Made by a program: the position numbers and the translations under genes. Below are positions 36,401-44,309 of a stretch of 64,000 bases of DNA, in pieces. The stretch's first letter is position 1. Each line of letters begins with the position of its first letter. This DNA is from Wenzhouxiangellaceae bacterium (GTDB lineage: Bacteria; Pseudomonadota; Gammaproteobacteria; Xanthomonadales; Wenzhouxiangellaceae), in contig JANQPN010000039.1 of assembly GCA_028289455.1 (NCBI GenBank), positions 1 through 64,000 on the forward strand, given 5' to 3'. Under the pieces are notes generated by a model. The model did no database searches, had not been told where the DNA came from, and was given only the letters and a program-made list of their open reading frames with translations.

Positions 36401-37642
36401 CCGTCACTGCTGGGGAATGAGCCGGAGGATATTAAGGGATATGCCAAGTCATCCCCACAGTTTCCACATGAAACCACTATCGATCAGTTTTTCAGCGAGT
36501 CGCAATTCGAAAGCTATCGCCGACTAGGAATAAAAGTCGGTGAAACAGTATTTGAAAAAGCGATCAATCAACTGACCTGTGATCGAAATGAAGATATTCA
36601 AAAGCTCAGCCTGGAAAGACTGTTTTCGCTGCTGCACATGCAATGGTTTGCCTCCAGTCCGCATACCAGTAAACACTTTACCCGGCATACTCAACGCTTC
36701 CATGAAATGATGGATCAATTAAGTCAGGATGACAGCTTAAGCTTCCTGATGCCGCAACTGTACCCTGAATGGCGAATGTTTGAGTTTGCCCCCGCGAACA
36801 CAGTGCCTGCAACCATTGCTCCCCATCAGCAGGACTTTCAGGCGGCTCAATTATGGTCTCCTGAACACTGCAGTGAAGACCAATTCAAAGCTGCATTTTG
36901 TTTTTGCAACGGAATGATCCAGCTTATGGAAGATGTTTACCTGGATTTAAATCTTGAGTGCGAATTCGACCATCCGGATAACCGCGGCTGGATCAATTTA
37001 TTCAAGCATTGGTCGTGGTCCAGCATGTTCCGTTTAACCTGGAGCATCTGTGCTTCGATGTATGGCTATCGTTTTCAGCTATTTTGCGATCACCGGCTGG
37101 ATATTAAACTGGGTAACCTTTCTGCAGGCAGCATCGATTTAAATGCAATAGACAGCCACACAGGACATACCTTGAATTTCCTGGAGATTGAACAGCTTAA
37201 ATCACTGTCAAAAATCTGGGAAAACGCTGGTATAGATAACAATAAAGTCAGGCTGTACCAACTGAATATGGTCGTACCTAAACTACTGGAAAGTTCCACA
37301 GGTGATGGTCTGGTTAATTATAGTTTTGGCTATGCCGCTTTATATGATAACCATGTGATCGCTTTTAGAGTGCAGGATCATCTACGCAAAATGGGTCTGG
37401 CCAGGAAGGGTCTGGAAAGCATATTGAAATATGAAAACCAATCGCGAGATACAGATTTCGATGATATTTCCACAGTAAAATGGGGCAAACCATTTAAGCC
37501 GGATACAGACTATAACGGCCAATATAAAGGCGACTTACTCTCGGAAACTTTCAAGCAGGAAGACTGCCAGCGCTTCATTAGGTTATTTTATTCTGTGCGT
37601 GAACAGCTGGTTGCACAAAAACAGGCGGATAATGTCATTTGA
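33425..37642 (+). CDS. Giant membrane patatin-like phospholipase
   Basis: 1405 residues. After a ~110-residue hydrophilic start comes the patatin core: GLAFSGGGIRSATFNLGILQ (oxyanion loop, near residue 114) and LLSTVSGGGYIGSW with nucleophile Ser near 149. About 500 residues with several transmembrane segments follow (for example LNLIVLLPLISAVLLIIHLL near 250 and ILAWLVALLLISLFMARVLD near 640). The patatin domain then resumes, with FFMTPLHCGFHPF, MGAYTTPAAAFLM and the catalytic Asp in YLSDGGHFDNLGVYELVRRR (near 890). The dyad is complete, so lipid acyl hydrolase activity is expected at the inner membrane. The last ~450 residues are unrecognised. A possible short leader ORF precedes it. No toxin secretion or CBASS genes adjoin it. 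Confidence 0.88.
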   Translation: MTDKTEKTATAHADEGSNKNSEPAPLWVTVLQKLRLIRKYVPEKKPEAISIWEVISQELELIRQKRLFRRYPNKRQAGVTGRQTNSQGEKAGKRAAPGPEVLKKSWRSGLWGLAFSGGGIRSATFNLGILQALARQGLLKRVDLLSTVSGGGYIGSWLNALLYRISNQENQHNKSPVNTAEDILSGRDLTGIASDNTVPDQSSNSLHNQEYSENPHLRFLRQFSNYLTPRYGFFTADTWSAIITYVRNLLLNLIVLLPLISAVLLIIHLLNSLFYKIINSSWEPTGISALWAGSLVILLLAAFTVGRNFGFIQHSSEQAQPNSDDQIKLQWLFVLPMFGLSIIGCVALFQTAALHTQPLLYWIISGALIHGLFWCVAGITTWATRFRTHNDETNKNVLVSRWWRTWLRILLSALLSGAIAGIGLYWVGTLFVDSSSTQVRPLIIQLVFGPPLLMVIGYLSSVLFTGFMGRTLGEPQREWLSRLGAWGMIYAVVWVLINGLVLAGPFLIAASHNPLKAGLLTGWLATIIGGALAGRSSDKDGWTKAVKLSLIKFAPYVLIIGLIAGLSSALYHGTLNTAAVTSADIKSEQVEHKYSAFISSLSGITVAENSEAKKTQKTALTTRLQTAWHNYIATYDLSDRPFNILAWLVALLLISLFMARVLDVNDFSMHHFYSNRLVRCYLGATVPRKIRRKQVQPFTGFSESDDIPLHAVDGFKDCANNKESTQIAVHDGPLHIINCALNLVAGEELAWQERNAASFFMTPLHCGFHPFENQANDSAINDVISDNGFRPTDEYASQRSKLVKWVLESKITLGNALATSGAAFTSNMGAYTTPAAAFLMTLFNIRLGRWIGNPRHRKSWQFTSPRFAPWTLIQELLGLTKSDTPYVYLSDGGHFDNLGVYELVRRRCRFIVVCDAGADPDFEFADLSNVIRKVRADFGVDIHIDTRELIPDENGLVTNHCAIGHIHYPPDGEDASNQEHDESKVGTLLYIKPSLLGNEPEDIKGYAKSSPQFPHETTIDQFFSESQFESYRRLGIKVGETVFEKAINQLTCDRNEDIQKLSLERLFSLLHMQWFASSPHTSKHFTRHTQRFHEMMDQLSQDDSLSFLMPQLYPEWRMFEFAPANTVPATIAPHQQDFQAAQLWSPEHCSEDQFKAAFCFCNGMIQLMEDVYLDLNLECEFDHPDNRGWINLFKHWSWSSMFRLTWSICASMYGYRFQLFCDHRLDIKLGNLSAGSIDLNAIDSHTGHTLNFLEIEQLKSLSKIWENAGIDNNKVRLYQLNMVVPKLLESSTGDGLVNYSFGYAALYDNHVIAFRVQDHLRKMGLARKGLESILKYENQSRDTDFDDISTVKWGKPFKPDTDYNGQYKGDLLSETFKQEDCQRFIRLFYSVREQLVAQKQADNVI

Positions 37643-37679
37643 CCTCATATGAATATTTACCAGACAGGCTAGCAACAAC

Positions 37680-37737
37680 AATAAACCAGTCACCGGCCAT
37701 GTATAACGGCATAGCTGATGACCGGTTTATTATTTTA
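37680..37737 (+). terminator. Probable terminator between the patatin gene and the convergent pair
   Basis: AATAAACC/GTCA (37680-37692) pairs with TGAC/GGTTTATT (37719-37731) with one mismatch, and TATTTT-like sequence follows. A small GCC...GGC hairpin sits inside the loop. The reverse strand also begins with an A/T-rich arm, so it could act both ways. Confidence 0.45.
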
Positions 37738-37747
37738 ATGGTAATTG

Positions 37748-38080
37748 TCAGGAATCAATCGTTACATAAAACGTGACGGGTAGATTCAACGGATTAATCG
37801 CCCGCGGCTGAATAATAAAGTTGATCTCGGTTTTGCCGGCCTGCAATGGTGTAAATATAACCTGGAAAGCAGCAGCATCGGCAGCCAGTTCTCCAGCCGG
37901 ATACCAGCCGCAGGATTCCACCTTCAAATAGCTGGCGTTATACTTTTCCATGATCACCAGTCCGGGCCCTGGCGGCGGCACGTTTGATTCGCCTTTAAGT
38001 ACTATCGACAATGCCTGCCCTACTTTTCCGCTGGCGTATTGTTTCTCAGGGATAAATCCTGATGTTTGTGACTCTGTCAT
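37748..38080 (-). CDS. Small beta-sandwich protein of unknown function
   Basis: 110 residues without a signal peptide. The pattern GKVGQALSIVLKGESNV, then FQVIFTPLQAGKTEINFIIQ, then LPVTFYVTI resembles an Ig-like fold of the chagasin/I42 inhibitor type, but the diagnostic NPTTGYxW loop is missing, so that name is not supported. GGGAG lies 6 bases before the ATG. It is 46 bp downstream of the NHL-propeller gene on the same strand and probably co-transcribed. Confidence 0.65.
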   Translation of the reverse strand: MTESQTSGFIPEKQYASGKVGQALSIVLKGESNVPPPGPGLVIMEKYNASYLKVESCGWYPAGELAADAAAFQVIFTPLQAGKTEINFIIQPRAINPLNLPVTFYVTIDS

Positions 38081-38126
38081 TATATTATTCTCCCTTGGTT
38101 ACTAAATAGCTGTGTGGATGTCAGCA

Positions 38127-39119
38127 TTATTGCTTTGGTACGTATCGAATGAATTCCGGATTATCCGGCAGCCCGGTGATAAAGTCTTTACCGCTGCCGC
38201 TCCCATCCGGCGGGAATTGCTTGATTTTCTGAGCTTTCCTTTCAGCCACATAAAAATTGCCGTCTGCATCAAAAGCCATGCCCGAAACATGCTTGGCATG
38301 CCCGTTGATAAATGTTTCCGGTACTACAGTTCCGGTTGGTATACCCTGTCTCAGGTCATATCTGACCACACTATCATTACCGCTGCTGCCGATATACAGC
38401 TCATTACCTGATGGGCCGAGCAATAATTGAACCGGCGCGACCAGGTTGCCTCCGGCAATCTGACCAGACAACTCGCCGCTGTCTGCAGCATATATGTTGA
38501 CAGTATTGCCCGGTTCATCTGACACGAACAGATACCCGTTATGAAATAAAACACCGCGCACCGAATTGCCCACCCTTGTATCGGAGCTGTCGGTAAAGCT
38601 GACTGACAGCCCTTGAGGGGCGGCAACATCAGGCGGTGATGGGAGCGGCGTGTTGGGTAAATCACCGATACTGGACGACACCTGCGTACCTGACAAAAAC
38701 ACATCCGGCGGCGGATACTGCTGCTGTAGAAAACCGGCTATCGGCAGCGTCGTGTTTGCAGCCTGAAGGCCAGTGATTACATTAGTATCCTGGCTGGATA
38801 CATAGCTGTTACCGGAACCATCCAGACTGATGTCATAAGGATGCAGTATCGAGTTAACTGATGCGCTGGACGCATATATCTGCTGAAAACTGTAAACGCC
38901 GCCGCTTTCCCGGTAAGTCAGAACCTGGCTGTATTGCTTGTAGGCATTCACGACGTACAGCAAGCTGCCGTCCAGCACAAAGCCTCTGAGCTCCTTCAGC
39001 GTTGGGTTGCTGCCGCCTGTAGGCAACAGGTCAGGCTGTGTGTGCTGCTTACCGCTGTCGTGATAAACAAGAATATTGTTGATTCCCCCCGAACCGCCGT
39101 GAAAGCTGATATACCACAT
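38127..39119 (-). CDS. NHL/SMP-30-like beta-propeller protein
   Basis: 330 residues. Repeated blades with NHL character: LHPYDISLDGSGNSYVSSQD, NSVRGVLFHNGYLFVSDEPG, GPSGNELYIGSSGNDSVVRY, VSGMAFDADGNFYVAERKAQ. The start MWYISFHGGSGGINNILVYH is the first blade, so there is no signal peptide. This is unusual, since many NHL propellers are exported. AGGGGGAATAAGC precedes the ATG. A binding or scaffold role is likely; no ligand can be named. Confidence 0.78.
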   Translation of the reverse strand: MWYISFHGGSGGINNILVYHDSGKQHTQPDLLPTGGSNPTLKELRGFVLDGSLLYVVNAYKQYSQVLTYRESGGVYSFQQIYASSASVNSILHPYDISLDGSGNSYVSSQDTNVITGLQAANTTLPIAGFLQQQYPPPDVFLSGTQVSSSIGDLPNTPLPSPPDVAAPQGLSVSFTDSSDTRVGNSVRGVLFHNGYLFVSDEPGNTVNIYAADSGELSGQIAGGNLVAPVQLLLGPSGNELYIGSSGNDSVVRYDLRQGIPTGTVVPETFINGHAKHVSGMAFDADGNFYVAERKAQKIKQFPPDGSGSGKDFITGLPDNPEFIRYVPKQ

Positions 39120-39309
39120 GCTTATTCCCCCTATGTGTGAGCTATATTAATCCAATAATACAGTCAATTACCATCCCGTGAAATGCAGGTATTTCACTGG
39201 ACTGCCTTCGGTAATCCTGTACCCCTGGAAGCTTTCACGAATATTTTCGTCTTCAGGGAACTGTTCCCGTCAGTGAAAGTCTGTTATTAAGCGAAACACA
39301 GGACCAGCC

Positions 39310-39831
39310 ATGAAAAAAACTCTTTTAGTGTTAATCTCCGCCGGCAGCCTGGCTGCCTGCAGCTATCATTCCCCTCTGGAAAACTACTCCGGCCCGGTAG
39401 CTACCCTGAGCGACAGCACCAAACGTATCAGCAACTCCAAAGTTGAATATTACGTCCCTGAAGCCATCAATGGCAGTCTTATAGAAAACAGTCTTACCCG
39501 TCTTCAGAACAAATCGATTTCTTCCGGTGGGCGTGGGCAACGGCAGGATATTATCCTGTTTGACCGTCCTATACCTGCCAGCAAGACTTTAAACATCGCT
39601 GTAGCAGGCACCATCAAACGTCCCCGCAGTCTTGAAAACAGCAGATTTGATAACCGTGATATCTCCGGCACATTGACCTTTACCCCGGAAGCCGGCAAAC
39701 ATTATGTGGTCACCGGCAAACTGGATCAGTCCTATCGGGGAATCTGGATTGCAGAGGCTGACAGTGGTGAGGCGGTATCCAATCGTGTTGAAATCAGCAA
39801 CGATCTGGAACCTGCCGGATCCGACAGGTAA
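39310..39831 (+). CDS. Lipoprotein of unknown function
   Basis: 173 residues. MKKTLLVLISAGSLAAC is a signal peptide with lipobox SLAAC and a following Ser. The mature part is beta-rich (LNIAVAGTIKRPRSLENSRF, ISGTLTFTPEAGKHYVVTGK). FTPEAGxxYxVxG is a motif common in small carbohydrate- or pilus-associated lipoproteins, but no family is certain. A perfect 7-bp inverted repeat GTGAAAT/ATTTCAC lies in the gap upstream at 39178-39197. It ends 17 bp before the convergent mnmG stop. Confidence 0.75.
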   Translation: MKKTLLVLISAGSLAACSYHSPLENYSGPVATLSDSTKRISNSKVEYYVPEAINGSLIENSLTRLQNKSISSGGRGQRQDIILFDRPIPASKTLNIAVAGTIKRPRSLENSRFDNRDISGTLTFTPEAGKHYVVTGKLDQSYRGIWIAEADSGEAVSNRVEISNDLEPAGSDR

Positions 39832-39848
39832 CCATTAGCAACCAGCTG

Positions 39849-41732
39849 TCAGGCAACCAGCCGGTGTTTTTTCAAATGCACCAGCAGCAATGAGATCGCT
39901 GCTGGCGTAATCCCTGAAATTCGTGCCGCCTGCCCCAGTGTCTCCGGTCTGACTTGTAACAGTTTTTCCCGTGCTTCCGCCGACAAACCGCGCACTGCGT
40001 GGTAATCGATGCTGTCGGGGATACGCTGCTGTTCCTGCTTTTTCAGTTTAGCCACTTCCTGTTGCTGACGGTCCAGATACCCGGCATAACGCGCCTGAAT
40101 GTCAATCTGCTCTATCACCTGCTGATCTTCGATCATGGGCCCCAGTTCCGGTACCGCAGACAATAAAGTCCGGTAATCAAGCTCCGGGCGCCTGAGCAGG
40201 TCCACTGCTTTGCATTCTTTACGGAGTGAAATACCCAGTTGCTGCTGCAATTGGTCACCACTGTTCTTATCGGGCCGCACCCACATGCCGCCCAGGCGGT
40301 TCCACTCACGCTCGATACCTTCACGCTTATGGCTATAGGCATTCCAGCGCTGTTCATCCACCAGTTTCAGCTGATAACCGGTTTCCGTCAGGCGCAGATC
40401 AGCATTATCTTCACGCAGACTTAAACGGTATTCCGCCCTGCTGGTAAACATCCGGTAAGGCTCCAATGTTCCCCGGGTAATCAGGTCATCAATCAATACA
40501 CCAATGTAAGCCTGGTCCCGTCCTGGGGTCCAGTTTTCCAGACCCTGGCTTTGACGGGCGGCATTCAAACCGGCAATCAGACCCTGAGCGGCAGCTTCTT
40601 CATAACCGGTTGTACCATTAATCTGGCCGGCAAAAAACAGCCCTGGCATGGCTTTGGTTTCCAGGCTGGCCTTCAGACCGCGAGGATCAAAGAAGTCATA
40701 TTCAATGGCGTATCCGGGCCGGGTGATGTGCGCCTGCTCAAAGCCTTTGATTGCTCTGACAAATTCCCATTGGACATCAAACGGCAGGCTCGTGGAAATA
40801 CCGTTTGGATACAATTCCGGAGTTGTCAGGCCTTCCGGCTCAATAAAAATCTGATGCCGGTCCTTATCGGCAAAACGCACAACTTTGTCTTCAATGGAGG
40901 GACAGTACCGCGGGCCGGTGCCTTCTATCATGCCCTGATACATCGGCGAACGATCCAGAGCACCGCGAATCAGCTCATGGCATCGTTCATTGGTATATGT
41001 GATGTAACAGCTGGTCTGTTCAGGATGATCAGCGATACTGCCAAGGTATGAGAATACTGGTGTCGGTTGATCTCCTGGCTGTTCCTCCAGCCCTTCCCAG
41101 TTAACCGTACGGCCGTCAATCCGCGGGGGTGTTCCGGTTTTAAGACGCCCGACTGTAAACGGCAATTCACGCAATCGCTCAGCCAGCCTGTTGGCAGGTG
41201 GGTCACCTGCGCGGCCACCCTGATAATTGGCCTCACCCATGAACAGCCTGCCGCCCAGAAAAGTGCCTGTGGTCAGCACTATTGAATCGGCCGTAAACTG
41301 CAAACCCATCTGCGTAACACATCCTGAAACCCGGTTACCGGAGACAATCAGATCATCCACACCCTGTTGAAACAGCCACAAATTCTGCTGTTGTTCAACT
41401 GCCTGGCGAATCGCCGCTTTATAAAGTACCCGGTCGCATTGGGCACGGGTGGCGCGTACAGCGGGTCCCTTACGGGCGTTGAGCCTACGCATGTGAATAC
41501 CGGCCTGGTCGGCAGCCTTGGCCATAATGCCGCCCAGCGCATCTATTTCCTTAACCAGGTGACCTTTGCCGATTCCGCCGATTGCCGGATTACAGCTCAT
41601 CTGACCAATGGTTTCAATGTTATGCGTGAGCAACAAGGTGGTAGCACCGGTACGCGCAGCCGCAAGCGCGGCTTCTGTACCAGCGTGGCCACCGCCAATC
41701 ACGATCACATTGAAATGCGTGGGAAACTGCAT
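39849..41732 (-). CDS. mnmG: tRNA uridine-5-carboxymethylaminomethyl modification enzyme MnmG
   Basis: 627 residues, the normal length (about 625-630). With MnmE it makes the cmnm5 modification at tRNA wobble uridine using FAD. The FAD-binding start is [40 protein letters not shown] and [20 protein letters not shown] are nearly invariant. NAR is followed by [13 protein letters not shown], and [20 protein letters not shown] marks the second FAD block. The helical C-terminal GidA domain ends in [19 protein letters not shown]. mnmE is not in this window and no rsmG follows. Confidence 0.97.
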   Translation of the reverse strand: MQFPTHFNVIVIGGGHAGTEAALAAARTGATTLLLTHNIETIGQMSCNPAIGGIGKGHLVKEIDALGGIMAKAADQAGIHMRRLNARKGPAVRATRAQCDRVLYKAAIRQAVEQQQNLWLFQQGVDDLIVSGNRVSGCVTQMGLQFTADSIVLTTGTFLGGRLFMGEANYQGGRAGDPPANRLAERLRELPFTVGRLKTGTPPRIDGRTVNWEGLEEQPGDQPTPVFSYLGSIADHPEQTSCYITYTNERCHELIRGALDRSPMYQGMIEGTGPRYCPSIEDKVVRFADKDRHQIFIEPEGLTTPELYPNGISTSLPFDVQWEFVRAIKGFEQAHITRPGYAIEYDFFDPRGLKASLETKAMPGLFFAGQINGTTGYEEAAAQGLIAGLNAARQSQGLENWTPGRDQAYIGVLIDDLITRGTLEPYRMFTSRAEYRLSLREDNADLRLTETGYQLKLVDEQRWNAYSHKREGIEREWNRLGGMWVRPDKNSGDQLQQQLGISLRKECKAVDLLRRPELDYRTLLSAVPELGPMIEDQQVIEQIDIQARYAGYLDRQQQEVAKLKKQEQQRIPDSIDYHAVRGLSAEAREKLLQVRPETLGQAARISGITPAAISLLLVHLKKHRLVA

Positions 41733-41820
41733 AATGCTGTAATGGTTATTTCACATCAACTGTTAAACCCCTATTTTAACGGTCTGCAGCGATGATTGCA
41801 GGAATTGGGCCGATTCACAT

Positions 41821-41854
41821 AAAAAACACCCGGTACGGCTAACTGTACCGGGTG
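41821..41854 (-). terminator. Intrinsic terminator of the Tyr/Arg-rich lipoprotein gene
   Basis: CACCCGGTAC (41827-41836) and GTACCGGGTG (41845-41854) are perfect 10-bp arms around an 8-base loop. On the minus strand the stem is followed by six T (41826-41821). It lies 26 bp beyond the stop of the lipoprotein gene. Confidence 0.85.
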
Positions 41855-41879
41855 CTGCCCATCATCATCAGCCTATCGG

Positions 41880-42998
41880 CTAATCGCGATGACGTTTCTC
41901 ACGCCTGGACTGATTATGCTCAGCCGGGCGCTGCTTGGGAGGTGGTCGCCGCTGCTGCTGGCGGTTCTGCTTCGGTGCCTGTCGCTGTATCGCCGGCCGC
42001 TTATTAGCATTGCTGCTTGGCCTGGATGGCCGATACTGCGGTTGACGACTGACCGGCTTGTTGGGTCTTTGCTGTTGGGGACGGTTCTGGCGTACCTGTG
42101 TGCGCACATTTCGGCTTTGTCCTACGTTTGACCTTCCTTTTTCAGCGCGGTAATCGCTGGAACGGCGGATTGAATCATAACCGTTTCGCTGACGGAAGCC
42201 GGCGTCATTTTGCCGTGTGTTTGATCTTCTGTTGTCAGCACGGGAATTTCCGGAACGGCGATTCGGCTCTTGACCATTGCGTTGACGGAATCCAGCGTTG
42301 TTTCGGCGATTGTTTGATCTCCCTTTTTCATTGCGGAAATCTGTGGAACCGGTAACCGGATCGTAACCGTTTTGCTGACGGAACTGACGTCGATACTGAT
42401 CATCATACCGGTATTGTCTACGATAATCGTTGTTCCCCCGACGATTAGAATGGCGATTTGCATACCGGTCATGGCCGCGGTTTCCACCACGGTACCGTCC
42501 ACGGTAATCGTCATGACGATACCCGCGCCTGGCATGGCTTCGACCGCGGTAATAACCTCTGTAGCTGCCGTGGCGATAACCTGTCCGATAGCCGCCATAG
42601 TAACCAAACAGCCTGGAGCGATAACGGTTCCGGAAATGACCGTACCGGTATGGCACGTGATAACTCAGGCCATAGCCGAGATATGGTGTTGAATAAGCCA
42701 CTGAAAATCCAGGCGCATACCCGTAACCACCTGAATAAAACAGGTCAAAGCTGGTATAAGGATAATAATAAGCATCCGGCACAAAGGCGGAATAGCCTAC
42801 GCTGTAACCGCTACGATATGGACCACGATAGTAATCATCATCGTAATATGTGCTCCCATAGGAGCGGTAATCATTACTGTAACCATATGGTTCATATGCG
42901 GCACAACCACTGGTCAGCAAAGCAACAGTTGCCAGCAACAACAAAATCCTGCCGTGGGACTTGTAACGATCAATATAAACTTGGACTGATTCTTTCAT
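41880..42998 (-). CDS. Low-complexity Tyr/Gly- and Arg/Gln-rich lipoprotein with 31-residue tandem repeats
   Basis: 372 residues. The signal peptide ends VALLTSGC (lipobox, Cys 32), so it is a lipoprotein. Residues 35-150 are rich in Tyr, Gly and Ser (GYSNDYRSYGSTYYDDDYYR). Residues 150-200 are Arg/Gly/Tyr-rich. Residues about 204-296 hold three tandem 31-residue repeats beginning FRQQNGYD (F206), FRQRNGQE (F237) and FRQRNGYD (F268). The end is Arg/Gln/Pro/Lys-rich and very basic. Such composition suits binding of polyanions (DNA, acidic polysaccharide) or phase separation at the cell surface. No enzyme motif is seen. Antisense open frames here are composition artefacts. A strong terminator follows. 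Confidence 0.75.
   Translation of the reverse strand: MKESVQVYIDRYKSHGRILLLLATVALLTSGCAAYEPYGYSNDYRSYGSTYYDDDYYRGPYRSGYSVGYSAFVPDAYYYPYTSFDLFYSGGYGYAPGFSVAYSTPYLGYGLSYHVPYRYGHFRNRYRSRLFGYYGGYRTGYRHGSYRGYYRGRSHARRGYRHDDYRGRYRGGNRGHDRYANRHSNRRGNNDYRRQYRYDDQYRRQFRQQNGYDPVTGSTDFRNEKGRSNNRRNNAGFRQRNGQEPNRRSGNSRADNRRSNTRQNDAGFRQRNGYDSIRRSSDYRAEKGRSNVGQSRNVRTQVRQNRPQQQRPNKPVSRQPQYRPSRPSSNANKRPAIQRQAPKQNRQQQRRPPPKQRPAEHNQSRREKRHRD
42111..42389 (-). repeat. Three 93-bp tandem repeats (31 residues each)
   Basis: Within the basic half of the lipoprotein, FRQ(Q/R)NG recurs at residues 206, 237 and 268, exactly 31 residues apart, followed by R-S and EKGRSN-like blocks. The second copy is the most diverged. 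The fixed period shows in-frame duplication at DNA level. Confidence 0.7.
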
Positions 42999-43050
42999 GT
43001 GTCGGATAATGCACCACTTTTACTAAACAGAAGCTGAACCTGGGAATTAC

Positions 43051-44037
43051 ATGTCAGACTCCACCTCAGCCAGCGCCTGGTATGTTGGCCTGGTTTACTC
43101 TTTGATAACCGTCATCAGCTGGGCAACTCTGCCTCTGGCACTGGCGGTTACGCTGAAAAGCCTGGATGCCTGGACCGTCACCTGGTTCAGAATGTCAATT
43201 GCCGCGGTGCTGCTGGGTGCCTGGCTGGTCTTTCGCCGCCGCTCTGGCCGTCATCAGCAACCCGGCTGGTGGCAACTGGTGATGCGCCATTGGCCGCTGC
43301 TGCTGGTTGCTGCTTTGATGTTGAGCGGCAATTACATCTTTTACCTGATCGGTCTGGATTACACCACTCCCGCCAACGCTCAAATTCTGATTCAACTGGC
43401 GCCGCTGTTTCTGGCACTAGGCGGCATGCTGTTTTTTGGTGAACGCTATAACCTTAAGCAGTGGCTTGGCTTCAGTATTCTGATTGCCGGCCTGCTGATC
43501 TTTTTCCGCAACCAGCTGGTTGCACTGGGAGACAGTCAGCGGTATCAGTCAGGCGTCATTCTGATTGTTCTGGCGGCTGTTTCCTGGGCCATTTATGCGC
43601 TGGTTCAAAAACAGCTGATGCGCAATATGAGCGCCATGCAGATCATGTTGTTCATTTATTGTGCGGCTACCGTTCTGATGCTGCCCTTAAGCGAATTTTC
43701 CGGCCTGCTGCAACTGAATTCGAATCAGTGGTTATGGCTTATATTCTGTGGCCTGAACACCCTGGTGGCATACGGTGCTTTCGGCGAGGCCATGCACCAC
43801 TGGCAGGCATCCAGGGTGAGTGCTGTGATTGCCATAACACCGTTGGCAACTATTGCCGTGATATTCATCGTAGCCAGCTTCACGACTGACCTGGTGCCGC
43901 CGGAAAAACTGGATGCTTTGAGCCTGATTGCCGCCGTGCTGGTTGTAATTGGCTCAATGATCACCAGTTTATGCGGCAAGCGACGGCGTGCATCCACCGG
44001 GCAACCGGCCAATATCGCCGGCCAACCCAGACATTGA
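43051..44037 (+). CDS. EamA/DMT family membrane transporter
   Basis: 328 residues with about ten hydrophobic segments in two EamA halves: TVISWATLPLALAVTLKSLD in the first, and GLDYTTPANAQILIQLAPLF with LALGGMLFFGERYNLKQWLG. The second half is ILIVLAAVSWAIYALVQKQL and AFGEAMHHWQASRVSAVIAI with TPLATI. This is the drug/metabolite transporter superfamily (10 TMS), which exports or imports small metabolites. The substrate cannot be told from sequence. A small protein gene follows after 13 bp. Confidence 0.9.
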   Translation: MSDSTSASAWYVGLVYSLITVISWATLPLALAVTLKSLDAWTVTWFRMSIAAVLLGAWLVFRRRSGRHQQPGWWQLVMRHWPLLLVAALMLSGNYIFYLIGLDYTTPANAQILIQLAPLFLALGGMLFFGERYNLKQWLGFSILIAGLLIFFRNQLVALGDSQRYQSGVILIVLAAVSWAIYALVQKQLMRNMSAMQIMLFIYCAATVLMLPLSEFSGLLQLNSNQWLWLIFCGLNTLVAYGAFGEAMHHWQASRVSAVIAITPLATIAVIFIVASFTTDLVPPEKLDALSLIAAVLVVIGSMITSLCGKRRRASTGQPANIAGQPRH

Positions 44038-44050
44038 GGATAATTGTTTC

Positions 44051-44278
44051 ATGGCAAAGAACACATACGATCTGCAGGGCTACACCTTATCCCTGCGTCA
44101 TATCATGATGGTCACACCGGTTTTTACCGCCAAGGAAGAAGAAGGCTTTCAGTTTAATATCCGTATGACCGATATGCGCCTCCCGTTCAAATACCCTACC
44201 CGGCAGGATGCAACATTGGAACGAGAGTTGCTGGTCAAAGCGCTCAGCAACATGGACGCAGGCGATAACCAGGACTAG
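44051..44278 (+). CDS. Small conserved-looking protein of unknown function
   Basis: 75 residues from the ATG at 44051 (the longer frame overlaps the transporter end and is not needed). The sequence has no signal peptide: YDLQGYTLSLRHIMMVTPVF then NIRMTDMRLPFKYPTRQDAT. It lies 13 bp after the EamA gene and ends 31 bp before the convergent pepN stop, consistent with a two-gene transcript. Family not recognised. Confidence 0.65.
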   Translation: MAKNTYDLQGYTLSLRHIMMVTPVFTAKEEEGFQFNIRMTDMRLPFKYPTRQDATLERELLVKALSNMDAGDNQD

Positions 44279-44309
44279 CCGCTCTCCTGATACAGCTGCA
44301 GGTATCCTG

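Noticed and set aside
33425..37642. CBASS patatin effector (CapV type)
   Set aside because: CapV is ~320 residues, soluble and beside a CD-NTase. This protein is 1405 residues, multi-pass and without CBASS genes.
37748..38080. Chagasin-like cysteine protease inhibitor (I42)
   Set aside because: The overall strand pattern fits, but the diagnostic NPTTGYxW loop is missing, so the name is not given.
39178..39197. Inverted repeat GTGAAAT/ATTTCAC upstream of a lipoprotein gene
   Set aside because: Only 7-bp arms and no further support for an operator or terminator; likely chance in an A/T-rich gap.
42122..43009. Open frames opposite the Tyr/Arg-rich lipoprotein gene
   Set aside because: Met/Thr/Val- or His/Asn-rich low-complexity translations are shadows of the repeats; the minus-strand frame has a lipobox and terminator.
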